From Gymnopilus junonius (lineage: Eukaryota > Basidiomycota > Agaricomycetes > Agaricales > Galerinaceae): a DNA stretch of 64,000 bases. Positions within the stretch are counted from its first letter, which is position 1, and every line of letters begins with the position of its first letter. A program made the position numbers and the translations under genes. This document shows positions 22,640-34,452 of the stretch, one piece after another. A model generated the notes under the pieces. It had not been told where the DNA came from. It made no database searches and worked only from the letters and a program-made list of their open reading frames with translations. The stretch spans positions 372,001-436,000 of the forward strand of contig JADNYJ010000012.1 in NCBI GenBank assembly GCA_015501075.1. The letters are read 5' to 3'.

Positions 22640-25600
22640 ATGTCATACGGCCTATCTTATGTGCTCACCCGGGCGCGCAACACAGTGTTGTATAGATAGC
22701 ATTTCGTACCCCCAATTGCGCTGGAAGACCCAGTACACACCTATCCTCCTGTAGCAGGAACAAGCAGCAGCACTGGCCACGCGATTAGCCGGAGAAGGCA
22801 TGCCATGAGCGACTTTGATTCTAAAGAGGATATAGTGCACCCCTTGGGTTATGCTTTGAGGGACGCGGAGAAATCTCTAGGTGAGTCTTGCATCTTTGCA
22901 CTCAGTTGAACCATATCCTGACGACCGACTCAGAGAATCATGCGGACGATACCTCTTCAACGTATTCCGGACGAGGGAGTGGGATACTGAGTGACTTTGA
23001 CCCCAACTATGATAGCAATTCGGTGCTCGGTACGTGACTTCCTTGTTGTCCACCTCCAATCCCAGCTGAAGCTTCCTGTATTCCCGAAAATCCTCTTCCA
23101 CAGAGGATGATTCACCATACCCGGAAGTCCGCTCGGCTGTCGCCAACTTCGACGACCCCGATATGCCAGCTTCCACAATACGTGCTTGGATACTAGGCCT
23201 GATATGGGCGATGCTGCTGCCTGGGATGAACCAATTCTTTTATCTACGCTATCCCTCAGTGATCATAGGCGGGGCAAGTGGCTCCGCTATTTTTGCACGT
23301 CATGACCTTGCTAACCTTGGGCTCTAACCGCGTACCACACATATAGCTTGTCGCCCAGCTACTCTTATTCCCAGTTGGCCGGGCGTGGGTCCGAATATGT
23401 CCTCGTTGGTCAATCTTTGGGCATGAACTCAACCCGGGACCCTTTACAATCAAGGAACACGTGAGTAGAGAGACTTTGCTGGGTCAAAATGACATTTGAC
23501 AGCGCCCAAAGACGCTGATATACTTACAATGATGTTTCTTCGACACTAACAGGTGCTAGTAACAATTATGGCGAGCGTGGGCGCCCAAAGTGCATACGCG
23601 ACTGATATTATTGCCGTTCAGCGTGTTTTCTACCACCAGGAATGGAATTTTGCCTGTGATTATTTCCCAACTGCCTGGATCAGATCAAATGACTAATTAA
23701 TTTATCTCTACTTCTTTTCCCCAGATCGATGGATGTTGGTGATGTCTACCCAATTAATCGGCTTTTCAATGGGGGGCGTAGCTCGGCGTTTCCTCGTCGC
23801 GCCTCCTTCGATGAGTAAGCTCCGGGTACACTCAAAAATCAGTGGCGTACCCGCTCATCTGATTACTCTGCAATTGCCCACAGTTTGGCCTAATACCCTG
23901 GTCTCTTGCGCGCTGTTTAATACCCTTCACTCACAAACATACGCTGGAATCGGACCTCGAGACGGACTCAGCAGAGAACGATTTTTTCTCTATGCCTTTG
24001 TGGCGGCGATTATCTGGTGTAAGTGTGTGAACATGAACAATTCACCTTGGTTTCGCCCCCTAATTATTACTTCCGCTCTTTCCCTCTTTCATTCCGCTTC
24101 TGTCCCGCTTTGAAACCGAATCGCTAATCAGGTGCCTGTTTCTCTCACTGGCTTAGATATCATTCCTGGTTACCTGTTCCAGGCTCTCAGGTAGACTAGC
24201 CCCTCTAAAGCTCAGGTCGAGCTCTAACCCTGGTTACGCTCTTCTCTTCTTGCACTGCAGTGTTTTTAGCTGGGTAAGTTAATCCGTTTTGACTTTGGCG
24301 TAATAGCAGACTAACGACGCCTTTTCTAGGTGTGTTGGATATGGCCCGACAACGTCGTGAGTACCCAATTTGAGCTCCGTTTAATGAACGAAGCTAAATC
24401 AGTGCCTTGTTAATTTCGTTTGATGTAGAAAGTCAATCAGCTTTTCGGGTGCGTGTAACGTGGCCTATCGTGCTTTTGATGGAATTGTGCGCAGATCACT
24501 TACATCATGGGAATCTGTCTTCCTGTTTTCTGCAGATACCATAGCGGTTTAGGATTTTCACTGCTGACACTTGATTGGAATCAGATTGCGTTTATTGGGA
24601 GTCCGTGAGTGACTTTTGTGCGCCGTCATCTCATTTTGCCTTTACTGATGTTGTGTATGTAGACTTGCTACCCCGTGTAAGTCTGATTTTTATATTTTTG
24701 TGATTTTCTCTGGCGAAACTTGGTGGCTGACCGATTCGTGCTATCTCAGGGTGGGCAGAAGCAAATGTTATGATCGGCTTTTTCTTCTTTTACTGTAAGT
24801 CTTATATTATTGATAAAATGGTGTTGAGCTAGGCTTATACCTACTTTCTCTGTAGGGTTTTTGACGCCCGTCCTATATGTTTGTCAATCCACTCCAGCAA
24901 TCTGGAGAAGTCAGGACTGACATCACCTTATTTTGTAGTACAAGAACGTTTGGCATGGCCAGTTTATGCCGTCAGTCCCCTTGTACCCAATATTTTTATC
25001 ACACATTGCTGACCCCTGTCTTTATTGGCGCCTTACAGAATTTCTTCAAACAACGTTTTCGATAACACTGGCGAATTCTACAATATTACCCACGTCCTCA
25101 GCACCGAGTCAACGAGTTTCAACTTGACAGCGTACCAAGAGTACAGCCCCTTATTTCTTCCGTGGGTTGTTTGTTGCTTTCATGCTGACGCCTCGTGATT
25201 GAACGTGTTGGCGTCGATAAAAGGACTACATTTGCTATGTCTTATGGGTTATCCTTTTTATCTATCACTGGTAAGATTAATTATGGTTTGCAGAGGAGTT
25301 CATTTTTCTGACCCTTTACTTGCCTTGGGATTTATTAGCTACTATCACACATGGTGAGCAAATTTATTCCGTGTTTCCTTGTCGTCAAAAATCTCCTCGT
25401 CAAGTCAAAGTCAAGTGCCATATACTAACTTGTTTCTTTGTTTCCTCGGCAACGCAGCTATCATCCACTTTTGGAAACCTATCCGACTGCAGTTCGGACG
25501 TTCCATGAGGGAGCAACCCGACATTCATGCTCGTTTAATGGCTCAATATCCTCAAGGTCCGTTTGTTCCTGTTTGCCCTTGTGTTTTAGATTGAAGACGC

Positions 25601-27805
25601 TAATACTATTATGGTTGATGCAGTGCCGGACTGGTACTATGCTTGTATCTTTGGTACGTTTGAGTTGTTTAACATTCGCACTGAACTAACGACATTCACT
25701 GGCGGTTTTGATCTTTCTAGTTATCACATTCGTGCTTGCCTGCATTTGCATCACCATCTGGCCTACGGGGATGACGATATGGGCGCTTCTTATCGCTCTC
25801 CTTATAGGTACGACCTTCTCTTCTTCCCGCTGATATCCTTTTTTGTGCTGCGCAACGTGCCTAACACGTGGGTTGTGATTTGTGATTTGTAGCTGTGGTT
25901 TATGTTATCCCGATTGGTATGATCCAGGCGGTGACGAACAGGCAGGTTGGGCTTAAGTGAGTGATTGTTTCTCATTGTTCGTAATATGTTACAGATGGTT
26001 TCGCATATCTTTCATAGTGTTATCGCGGAGCTCATGGTCGGCTTTTTAATTCCTGGTGCGTATGCCCTCTTCTGTTCAATTTCTTTTGGGTGTTTGTTCT
26101 GACCTTCTGCGACAATCTAGGCAAGCCTAATGCCATGATGATGTAAACAATTCCTTGCTTGTTCCTCCCGCTCACCGTTCATGCGGTTTCTTGTGTAGAT
26201 TTAAGGTAGGTTTTACTTGCGATTTGTGAGCTTCGGGGTATCGCTTATCGGTCATCTTCCGGCCAGACTTATGGATATATTACAATGTCTCAAGCGATGC
26301 AATTCACAGCCGATTTTAAACTTGGACAGTGAGTTGCCATTTCTTTTGTTCTGTTGGCTTATATTCTGAGTTCTCAATTCCACAGCTACATGAAAATTCC
26401 TCCAAGACCTATGTTTTGGTGCCAGGTGCGCCCTCTCATCTCGCGTGAATTGAAGATTTTAAAATAATATCGTGTATCACAGATTGTTGCTACCATTGTC
26501 GCTGGCACGGTCCAGCTCGGTGTCCAGTCATGGTGCGGATTCACCGGAGTTACATTTTGCTTTCTTGTTGCTGACTGATAAACCGACAATTCCTCAGGAT
26601 GTTCTCTAATATTCCGTAAGTTTTCTGAAAAGTTTGCTCATGTTTTTTTTTGGCTGATGTGCTGGTCACATTTACTTAGGGATCTTTGCGATAAAAATCA
26701 ACCAAATAAGTGAGAAATCTGACTGGTATCCAGGGGCCCTTTTTCTGACGGCCTTGTCCTTGAAATGCAGTTTCACTTGTGCTTCCACGCAGGTTTTCGG
26801 AACGGCTTCTATAATCGTAAGCATTATTTCATTACTAGGCTTGCTGACGATTTCTGACGGTGATACGTAGTGGGGTCTCATTGGCCCTGGACGAATATTT
26901 ACGAAGGACAAATGTACTAGTGAGTTTTTTTGTCGTTCTTTACGTCAATGTCGGATATTCAGCTGACCTGCGCGATTTAGTGGTGCGTTTCGGCATTTTC
27001 TGGTTTACGAGGTGTCATTCTCTGACGAACTGGGTTCAGGATTAAGTTTCTTCTTTCTCATCGGCGCTGCGTGCCCAGTTGTGCTTTGGCTATTTACCCG
27101 ACGATACCCCAATACCCTTTTAAATTATCTTAAGTAAGTGTCGGCTTCACCTCCTCGTGCACTGTCCGTCGATCCGTCGCTAATTATATATTTGTTGCTT
27201 TGAATAGCTTCCCGTGAGTAATACCTTGCCTAACTTGTTGGGCAATTGCAAGCGCGCACTGTTTTGACTTAACTTTGATGCTGCGCGTTGTTCTGTGTCC
27301 CAGACTTATTTTTTCGGGCGTGGGTCAGATCCCACCAGCGACTGCGGTCAACTACGTCCCATGGGCTATCATCGGTTTATTTTTCAGTATGTCGTGAGGA
27401 GGAAACATTTTTCATATTGGGCCAAGTATAATTGTGAGTCTCTGGGATCACTGATGCTGCCGGTATTGGTGATGACGACCGCTGTCTTTTCAAGATGTGC
27501 TATCGGCTGCTCTTGATGCTGGGACTGCCGTTGGTCTGATACTTGTTTTCTTTTGGTCAGTCTAAGAAATAGTTCTTCGGGTCCGTCCTGACGTTCTTTC
27601 TTTCGCTTTCTGTGCAGTTTACAATACCCTCTGAACGGAAGTATTGGGCGACATTCTATCCAAGAATGGTGTGTTTACTTTACTTTATCGTCTCTTTACT
27701 CCATTCATCACTTCTCATAGGTGGGGCAACACTGTTTATACGTCGACTTTGGATTGGAGAAGTGTGCCTCTCCGAAGACTTCCGCATGGGTCAACGTTCG
27801 GGTAG
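22640..27805 (+). CDS. OPT-family oligopeptide transporter
   Basis: Plasma-membrane proton-coupled transporter of the OPT family (small peptides, glutathione or metal-chelate substrates). The coding region is split into more than 20 exons by short introns, some exons under 30 nt. Diagnostic motifs: DDSPYPEVR at about 23101-23130 (OPT N-terminal signature), [23 protein letters not shown] (NPG motif), [23 protein letters not shown] (KIPPR motif), and near the end [18 protein letters not shown]. It finishes with [18 protein letters not shown] and TAG at 27803-27805. The first exon is best read as MSYGLSY spliced to [11 protein letters not shown]; reading on without splicing hits TAG. Intron 4 has a GC donor at 23274. 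No inactivating change was seen. Substrate cannot be told. Confidence 0.9.
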
Positions 27806-28652
27806 GTAATATCATGCAATATCACAATATCACTTCCACTCACCTCCGTTCAACCCTTCAGACCAAAAAAATGGTAGATGATGACGTCGTAGTTGTATTT
27901 ATTTTGTATCATTAGTACGTATCAAGTAGGGGATTTAGAGCAAGGGATTTGAACTAGCGCAATAACTAATCCTAAGTTGGGTATGGATGTATTCATCGGA
28001 CAGTATGTACTTGTAATCCAAAGAACAGGTCCAAGCGAATGAGAGGGACAAAAAGATGGACCAAAAAAGGGGGAGGTGCAAACAGATGTACATGAATTCG
28101 CGACATCTATGATCTGTCCTAAGAATCGCCCGGATTTAATGATCGCGTTAAATCCCTTAAATCACTGCTGACATCGCTTATGCGGTGTGACAAGGGTCGA
28201 GCACGGCACGACGGCGGCTGAGCAGGGGGACCCGATTTCGACTTCCAGGGCATTTTGCAGTGCCCGGTTGAGACCTTCAAAGTGAATTCAAGGTACATAG
28301 CGCTCACTTTGAATTTTCCCTTTCCTTGTTTGGCAAGAGCAGTGACTTGTAAATAGTGGACCGCCTTTGGCCGAGTCACACTGTATCCTTCCATCTTGTC
28401 TTCCACTTCCAAGTCATGTCCACATTTTGAGCGGTACAGTGACTCAAATTGACTGAAGTCCTTTGACTTATAATCCCTCGAATTACTTTCAGATTTTGGA
28501 TCTCCTAACTTCCTAACCAGCCCAACACAACTTGTACCATGATCCCCCAAAAACATTCCTGCTCCCTGTCAAGGCAAAAATTTCGACGTAAACACCAGAA
28601 ATATCTAGTCAACCTCAAACAAGTTTCATAGAATCCTCCAACGCGAGTTATT
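27806..28652. other. Intergenic / upstream of GTPBP-like gene
   Basis: Contains one 145-codon ATG frame on the minus strand (listed separately) and otherwise nothing recognisable. Confidence 0.4.
28119..28556 (-). CDS. Possible hypothetical protein
   Basis: Uninterrupted frame of 145 codons from an ATG at 28556 to TAG. Composition is hydrophilic and mixed (for example HDLEVEDKMEGYSVTRPK) with a Pro/Ser-rich end. No domain recognised and no introns. It would be divergent to the GTPBP-like gene with a 96-base gap, which is tight. It may be chance; the frame alone is weak evidence. Confidence 0.28.
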   Translation of the reverse strand: MFLGDHGTSCVGLVRKLGDPKSESNSRDYKSKDFSQFESLYRSKCGHDLEVEDKMEGYSVTRPKAVHYLQVTALAKQGKGKFKVSAMYLEFTLKVSTGHCKMPWKSKSGPPAQPPSCRARPLSHRISDVSSDLRDLTRSLNPGDS

Positions 28653-30155
28653 ATGTTTGGAGAGTCCGAATCGGAGAGCCCTCGTGTTCCTAGCCCTTGG
28701 GATTCGCTCATTTCCATTCCCCCTTCGCCTGTGCCATTTGGAGGACAAAGACGCACACATACGCCAAGTCCGCTCGCTGCTGAGTTCATTGATATCCCCA
28801 GACTCGTACCAGAAGCGGACGACGGGAATGTAGAGTATAAATTGCAGTTACTCAATCCATCTCCTGCGCGCTTCGCGCGGCTGGTCACGCAGATGAAATG
28901 GCGTCTTCTCGAAGGCGGTGGCCAGGCATACTACGAGCTTGGCGTTGCTGACTCTGGGGAACTTATAGGACTTCCTAGGGAGGAGCTCGAGCAGAGCTTG
29001 GAGACGCTCGAGATGATGGCTGGCGAGATAGGCGCAAGTATCATTGTGGTCAAGGAGATCGAAGTGCCTGCTGTTATGGCTTCGCTTGTAAAGAGAAGTG
29101 GAGAATGGGCTGGGAGAGGATCGAAGCGGATGGTTGATGGAAGTAGGGAGGGTACGTCTTCGTCTTTGGAGGGTGGTTATTTGACAGTAGGGAATTCGGA
29201 GACCGACCTCGATTCAATGTCTGGGATGGAGATTGACTCTGAAGATCTTGCTGTTACCATCGTGCTTGACAATGCAAGCTCAAGGGATCCCGATCTCCAA
29301 AATCCATCGGATTTGTCTGTATTCTCCATGGATCCGGACACGGAAGACTCGTCTAGCGCAGTAGACGATGAACAACCTCAGCCTCGATTTTCCATCGACC
29401 TCGAAATTTCTTCAGTCTATAAGCCCCGTCCTTTCCGTGCGCGGGTGCCCAACCACCCTCATTACGCCCATTCCACTGGCGGGAAAAATAAAAGGGTGAA
29501 GAAGCATAAGCACCTGAATATGCTTAATTCATCTCATGGGAATGGATATGTCCATCATTCCTCATCTAATGGACCCTCGGACATGCCTAGCGAGGAGAAC
29601 AAGGCGTTGACGCGTCGGCAAGCAAGGGATAGGAGACGCGAGGAGAGAAGGAAAACTCTGGAAGCAAAGACTGTGCAGGCTGTCGAGTCTAAGGCCGACC
29701 TTTCTCCTCAGGATACGCTCAAATTTCTACCTACGGCCGCTGCTGGTAATTGCAACAATGATGCTGATACTCTCATCGTCGGTCTAGAGTCGCTACACGT
29801 CCAACTCTTAAAGGAACCCGCTCAAATCCTCGACGTTACAGACTTGGCCATACTAGACATGGCCAACGTCCAAGACTTCCAAGATCTCGAAGACGACGAC
29901 GATGTCTTCGCGCCCCCTGTGACTCCATCCGCACCGTACCACAGTTTCTCTGCAGCCTCTAAATTTAGTGTACAGACGGAGTCGCATCTGGATGTGGATA
30001 CGGATGCGATTGGGATTGTGAGTGCCCTTGAGGGTAGCAGTGACGGCGGTGGGGAAGGGGTGGGGCAGCCTAGATTAATTGTGGAAGCGCTGGTAGTGCG
30101 TAAGATGAGCCTTGAAGAGGCATTTTTGGATTTTGGAGGATTTTCGTTGACTTGA
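28653..30155 (+). CDS. GTPBP1/2 N-terminal-domain protein lacking the GTPase domain
   Basis: Intronless, 500 residues. Residues about 60-140 match the region in front of the GTPase domain in animal GTPBP1/GTPBP2: GNVEYKLQLLNPSPARFARL, VTQMKWRLLEGGGQAYYELG, VADSGELIGLPREELEQSLE, GEIGASIIVVKEIEVP. GTPBP1 and GTPBP2 are translation-quality GTPases linked to ribosome rescue and mRNA decay, but here no G1-G5 GTPase motifs follow. Instead there is a long low-complexity tail with acidic patches and a basic helix (TRRQARDRRREERRKTLEAK at about 29610-29670), and a conserved-looking C-terminus (VVRKMSLEEAFLDFGGFSLT). The start is the first ATG, giving MFGESESESPRVPSPWDSL. Function can only be guessed. 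Confidence 0.72.
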   Translation: MFGESESESPRVPSPWDSLISIPPSPVPFGGQRRTHTPSPLAAEFIDIPRLVPEADDGNVEYKLQLLNPSPARFARLVTQMKWRLLEGGGQAYYELGVADSGELIGLPREELEQSLETLEMMAGEIGASIIVVKEIEVPAVMASLVKRSGEWAGRGSKRMVDGSREGTSSSLEGGYLTVGNSETDLDSMSGMEIDSEDLAVTIVLDNASSRDPDLQNPSDLSVFSMDPDTEDSSSAVDDEQPQPRFSIDLEISSVYKPRPFRARVPNHPHYAHSTGGKNKRVKKHKHLNMLNSSHGNGYVHHSSSNGPSDMPSEENKALTRRQARDRRREERRKTLEAKTVQAVESKADLSPQDTLKFLPTAAAGNCNNDADTLIVGLESLHVQLLKEPAQILDVTDLAILDMANVQDFQDLEDDDDVFAPPVTPSAPYHSFSAASKFSVQTESHLDVDTDAIGIVSALEGSSDGGGEGVGQPRLIVEALVVRKMSLEEAFLDFGGFSLT

Positions 30156-31490
30156 TAGAAACTTTTTTTGGAGAGGTAATGGAACGCCGCGCAGAGTCTC
30201 TACAATTTCTTGGTTATCGTTTCTCGTAATTATAAGCAAAGCTTATCATATATGTAATATTCCTTTCCTTCGTCTGTTTGTACTTTGTCTAGATGGTAGG
30301 CTTTTTTTACTGATGTTCGTTGTATGTAAATGCTGTAATACAAAATTTATGTTCTGAATACTTTGTCCTTCTTTTTTCTTTTCTTCGAGGTAGTTTTCTT
30401 GGTTCTGCCTTCGAAGAGTGAGCTCGTTCAAAGGTCGATACTTAATCTCCAGGAAGCTCCAGGAAGATTGGCAGTGATAATTATAAAGATTTGGTACCTG
30501 GTGCTTATCTAAGTTTTATCTTATCTCTAAAATTTTGCTTGGCGTCGTGCAGGCTTGTCCTTATACCGCTCACAACAAATTGGACGTCCTGGTGTAAAGG
30601 GCGATTTATTGGCCTTCTCTCTAGTGCCACCGTTGGCTTGAACTGCTGTTCGGATTCCTCTTGCCTTTCTGAGTCAGATCTATGCTTTTAGGCGAAAGAA
30701 ACGGAATATTTTCCAAAATCAGCTCTTCTCCTTCAAATACCCTCATCATGAGCACCTCTGCTTTCAGAGGGTGCAAACGCATGTGCAAAACAGTACATCT
30801 TCCGACTCAAGGCGTCGATATGCATTCCTGGTCTTGGAAGGTCTATTTGCTCTCCGTGCTTCTCTTATTCCGATAACCGAATAAGTGTGGACCTTGTACA
30901 TCCACGTCGTAAGGCCAATCCATTGATGTGATCCGTATACTCTACAGGGCATGCGGAAACGCGTATATACTTCCCATCGGGAATCTTAATATTGGAGCCA
31001 TCAACTTTTCTTTCACTTCTGCCGGATATCACTTAGGGAACGTATGGTAACTTGGTTGACTAGTCCACCGCTAGGACCCAGTGTTGCCTACAGTGTTGGT
31101 TTGGTTTGCATCTGTACCCGTGAATTTTGCCTAGGAGAACGGAGTATGTTTGCTTTCTCGGTTGGATATACTCCTCGTGGTCTTAAGGTCTCTATGTTTC
31201 GATGTCATCAGTCATTATATTTTCTCCACGGAGACGACCTATCTCGGAAATTATGGCGCCTCGAACCGAACAAGCGCGCTTATTATACTGTCATCGACGG
31301 GGAGCTCAATGGGAGGGTTACCGCATGGAAAATCTAAGCGCCACCAATATAATATCTGACTGGCGTAGTCAGGTTCCTATGAAGGTCGAAGAGCTAGCCA
31401 TTTATAAAATCTGGGCACCTGGATAGATCGGCTGGCAGACCGCCATCTCACCTTTGTTCTCGACTTCTTCTGCACTTCTTTCTGAACACC
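30156..31490. other. Intergenic, promoter side of the P450
   Basis: 1.3 kb with no supported gene; short overlapping frames only. The last 100 bases hold a TATA-like motif. Confidence 0.45.
31401..31409 (+). promoter_or_regulatory. TATA-like box upstream of P450
   Basis: TTTATAAAA lies about 85-90 bases before the P450 start codon, a typical distance for a fungal TATA box with a short leader (CACCTTTGTTCTCGACTTC and a CT-rich stretch follow). Confidence 0.45.
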
Positions 31491-33817
31491 ATGCTCTCTA
31501 CCATTTTTTCTGAAGAAATCACGCTCTATCATACTTCAGTGTTCTTCCTCGTTTTCTTCACTCTATGCTCATTACTGCGTCGTCGTCGTGCCCAGCAACT
31601 CGCAAATTCAAAGGGTCTACCGCACCCACCAGGACCAAACCCTCTTCCTATCGTTGGCAACTTGTTCGACCTTGCGCGCGGTAACGAGACGGGTATCTAC
31701 GAACGACTCGCAAAAGAGTATGGTAAGTCTCTTAACATTTATATGATATGGGATTAGCTTCTGTGCCGCAGTGGCTTATGCTCTAATTTCAGGTGAACTA
31801 GTCTTCCTCAGTGCGCTTGGGAAACACGTCTTGGTTGTGAACTCGTTCCAGGCTGCCACTGAACTGTTTGATAAACGCTCTGCAATCTATTCGGATCGCG
31901 CCCAGGCTGTCATGAGTCATGAGTTGTACGTTTCTCTATCCCTTCCTTCATGATTCTGCATTCATAATCTACTTATTCTAGGATGGGATGGGACTTTAGT
32001 TTCGCTCACATGCGTTATGGTGAGCTGGCCCAGCTGTACGATCTCAAAACACAAGATATAACGTCCGCACTACTAGGTGAACGCTGGAAGAAACACCGTC
32101 GTGTCTTCCACCGTCAATTTCAGCAAGCGATTGCACCAGCTTATTGGTCGATTCAAAGGCGAGAAGCTCATGCCCTCTTGCGCCGCCTTCTTCATTCACC
32201 AGAGAACTTGGATTACCATCTTCGACAGTGAGCATGAAAATTGATAACATTGTTAAGAATTTGATTAAATGAGGATATGCTTAAAGCAATGCCGCAGCAG
32301 TAATCATGAGCGTCACTTATGGTATTACGATCGCTTTCACTGGGGACCACTACATTCGGTTGGCAGAAAAAGCTTTGGAAGGAATGGCGGCGGCGGCGAG
32401 ACCGGGCGCCTTTTTAGTCGACTTTGTCCCCTTTCGTTGGTGGATTTTTCCTGGCCTTTCGAGATTTGCATTGATATTTGAACGATGCCGAACAGTTAAG
32501 CATATCCCGTAAGCTGTCTATCATCTTCTCTGTTCTCTAGCCGCACCCGCTAAGTTTACCTGACATTTGGTTGCTCGCAGTGACTGGGTTCCTGGGACAT
32601 CATTTAAACGCAAGGCGCAAGAGTGGCGTGCTGCTGTAACGGGGATGAAAGATGCGCCTTTTGCAACTGTTGTCAATGATATGGTGTGTTCAGTCGTTAT
32701 TGCCATTGCTTGATCTGTTCTGCTGGTCTGATTTGCCTACGCAGAAAGATGGGAAAGCCACGCCATCTTTCGTGTGTAATCTTTTGAATGAGCTCGATGT
32801 AAAAGAGGGCGTCGACGACGATATCGAGACTATCAAGAATTGTGCTGGTCTTACTTATGCTGGTACGTTTTAACTCAAAAAAAATGGAACCCATTCACAT
32901 TGAATCTTTTTTAAAATATGCAGCTGGAGCGGAAAGCGTGCGTCAAATTTTCATTCTAGATTTGTGTAGGTCTTTTTCTAATTGCAGCTTCTTTTATAGA
33001 CTGTTTCCACATTAGCGTCGTTCATTTTAGCGATTGTCCTTTACCCAGAGGTTCAAGCGAAAGCCCAAGATGAACTCGATCGCGTTGTTGGTCGCGATCG
33101 CTTGCCAGACTTCAGCGATCGTCCCTCTCTTCCTTATATTTCTGCCATTATCAAGGAGGTCCTCCGGTAAGTAAAGAAGGTGCCAATGTCTCTTTATCTT
33201 TGTACTACTCTCAATCTCTAGATGGAACCCTGTAGCCCCTCTCGGCTTCCCTCACATGTCCACCCAAGGCGACGAATTGAACGGATACTTCATTCCTGCG
33301 GGAACTATTGTAATCGGACATTCTCGGTATGCCCTATTAGTTTCATAAATCTAAATTAATTACCCCTCACCACGTTATTTTCAAAGTGCAATCCTCAACG
33401 ATCCCATAGTGTTCCCCGAACCTCGCCGCTTTAATCCAGATCGATTTATGAGTGAACAAGATAAGTGTCCGAATTCGAACCGTCACTTGTCTCCTACGGA
33501 CCCACTTTCTGCGTCGTTTGGATACGGCCGCCGGTTTTGTCCTGGTCGGTATGTTGGTGAGGCGCAAGTATGGATTTCAGTCGCTTGTATCTTGAGTTCG
33601 TTTAATATTGGTCCTGCTTTGGATGAAATGGGACTTCCGATAGAGGTAACACCTGGGTTTACCACTGGGATGATTTGGTGAGAATGCACATCGACTGTCT
33701 CGATTCTTTACTGAGTGATATGATGACATCAGTCATCCTTTGCCGTTCAGGTTTTCAATGAAACCTAGAGGAGAGTCTGCGAAGGTCCTCATTCAACAGA
33801 CCGAATTTAATTCCTGA
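31491..33817 (+). CDS. Cytochrome P450 monooxygenase (OrdA/CYP64-like)
   Basis: Microsomal haem-thiolate monooxygenase, likely in secondary or xenobiotic metabolism. The N-terminal anchor is [20 protein letters not shown] followed by a proline-rich hinge [16 protein letters not shown]. Further motifs: [14 protein letters not shown] (helix C, W-x-x-x-R), AGAEST (helix I oxygen-binding groove, split by an intron), [16 protein letters not shown] (ExxR), [12 protein letters not shown] (PERF-like) and [19 protein letters not shown] (haem loop with axial Cys, 33516-33572). At least eleven exons; all junctions checked keep frame, including the last one that adds [19 protein letters not shown] before TGA 33815-33817. 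No break seen; gene looks functional. It lies between two unrelated genes, so no cluster is indicated. Confidence 0.9.
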
Positions 33818-34452
33818 AGCTCGCGTATGGAACCTATGTTAGTCAAAGCTCGCCCTCGTTGTCCGCGTCATATTTGTTTTGCTTTTTATTCATTGGATGG
33901 CATGTTGAGATACTGTGTAGGTCCGCAAAATTAAGTACGCTAGCTTTATTATCTGTGATCCTCTTACGGTTCCATCTTGGCACTCGAAGCTTGAAGTCAT
34001 ACGACGATCTTATTTATTATACTCCTCCAGCTTTGGTATAAGTAATAACAGGTTGTCAGTATTCATTAATGGCTATCAACTCCATCTGCCTGAATGACGA
34101 CAATTTGCTGAGAATTTTTGGAAACACCAGACCCCTTAGCTTCACCTGTTCTTATAATTCATTTTTCTAACTTTCCTCTCCTTGAAGTTGAACGCGTCAA
34201 TTGGAAGGGTCACCTGGTTTACGCGTGAAGCAGCACGTGGTTTACGACTGTTCGACCAACTTGATTAAATAATAATGATCAATTAATTCTTCTCAGCTCA
34301 TTTCTTTTGCAAACGCTCTTTAAAGAGCCTTTATTTTGCCTTATAATTAAGCGCCTTGAAGGGTAGAAGGACGCCACATTCGGGGTTGTTGTGTGGTGTT
34401 GCTACTGCTTGTGACTCATTATCGGCAACTTGCAAGGTCAAACGGGGAACTG
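33818..34452. other. Intergenic, promoter side of the SET gene
   Basis: About 630 bases. An AT-rich block at 34240-34350 precedes the SET gene; no gene seen. Confidence 0.4.
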
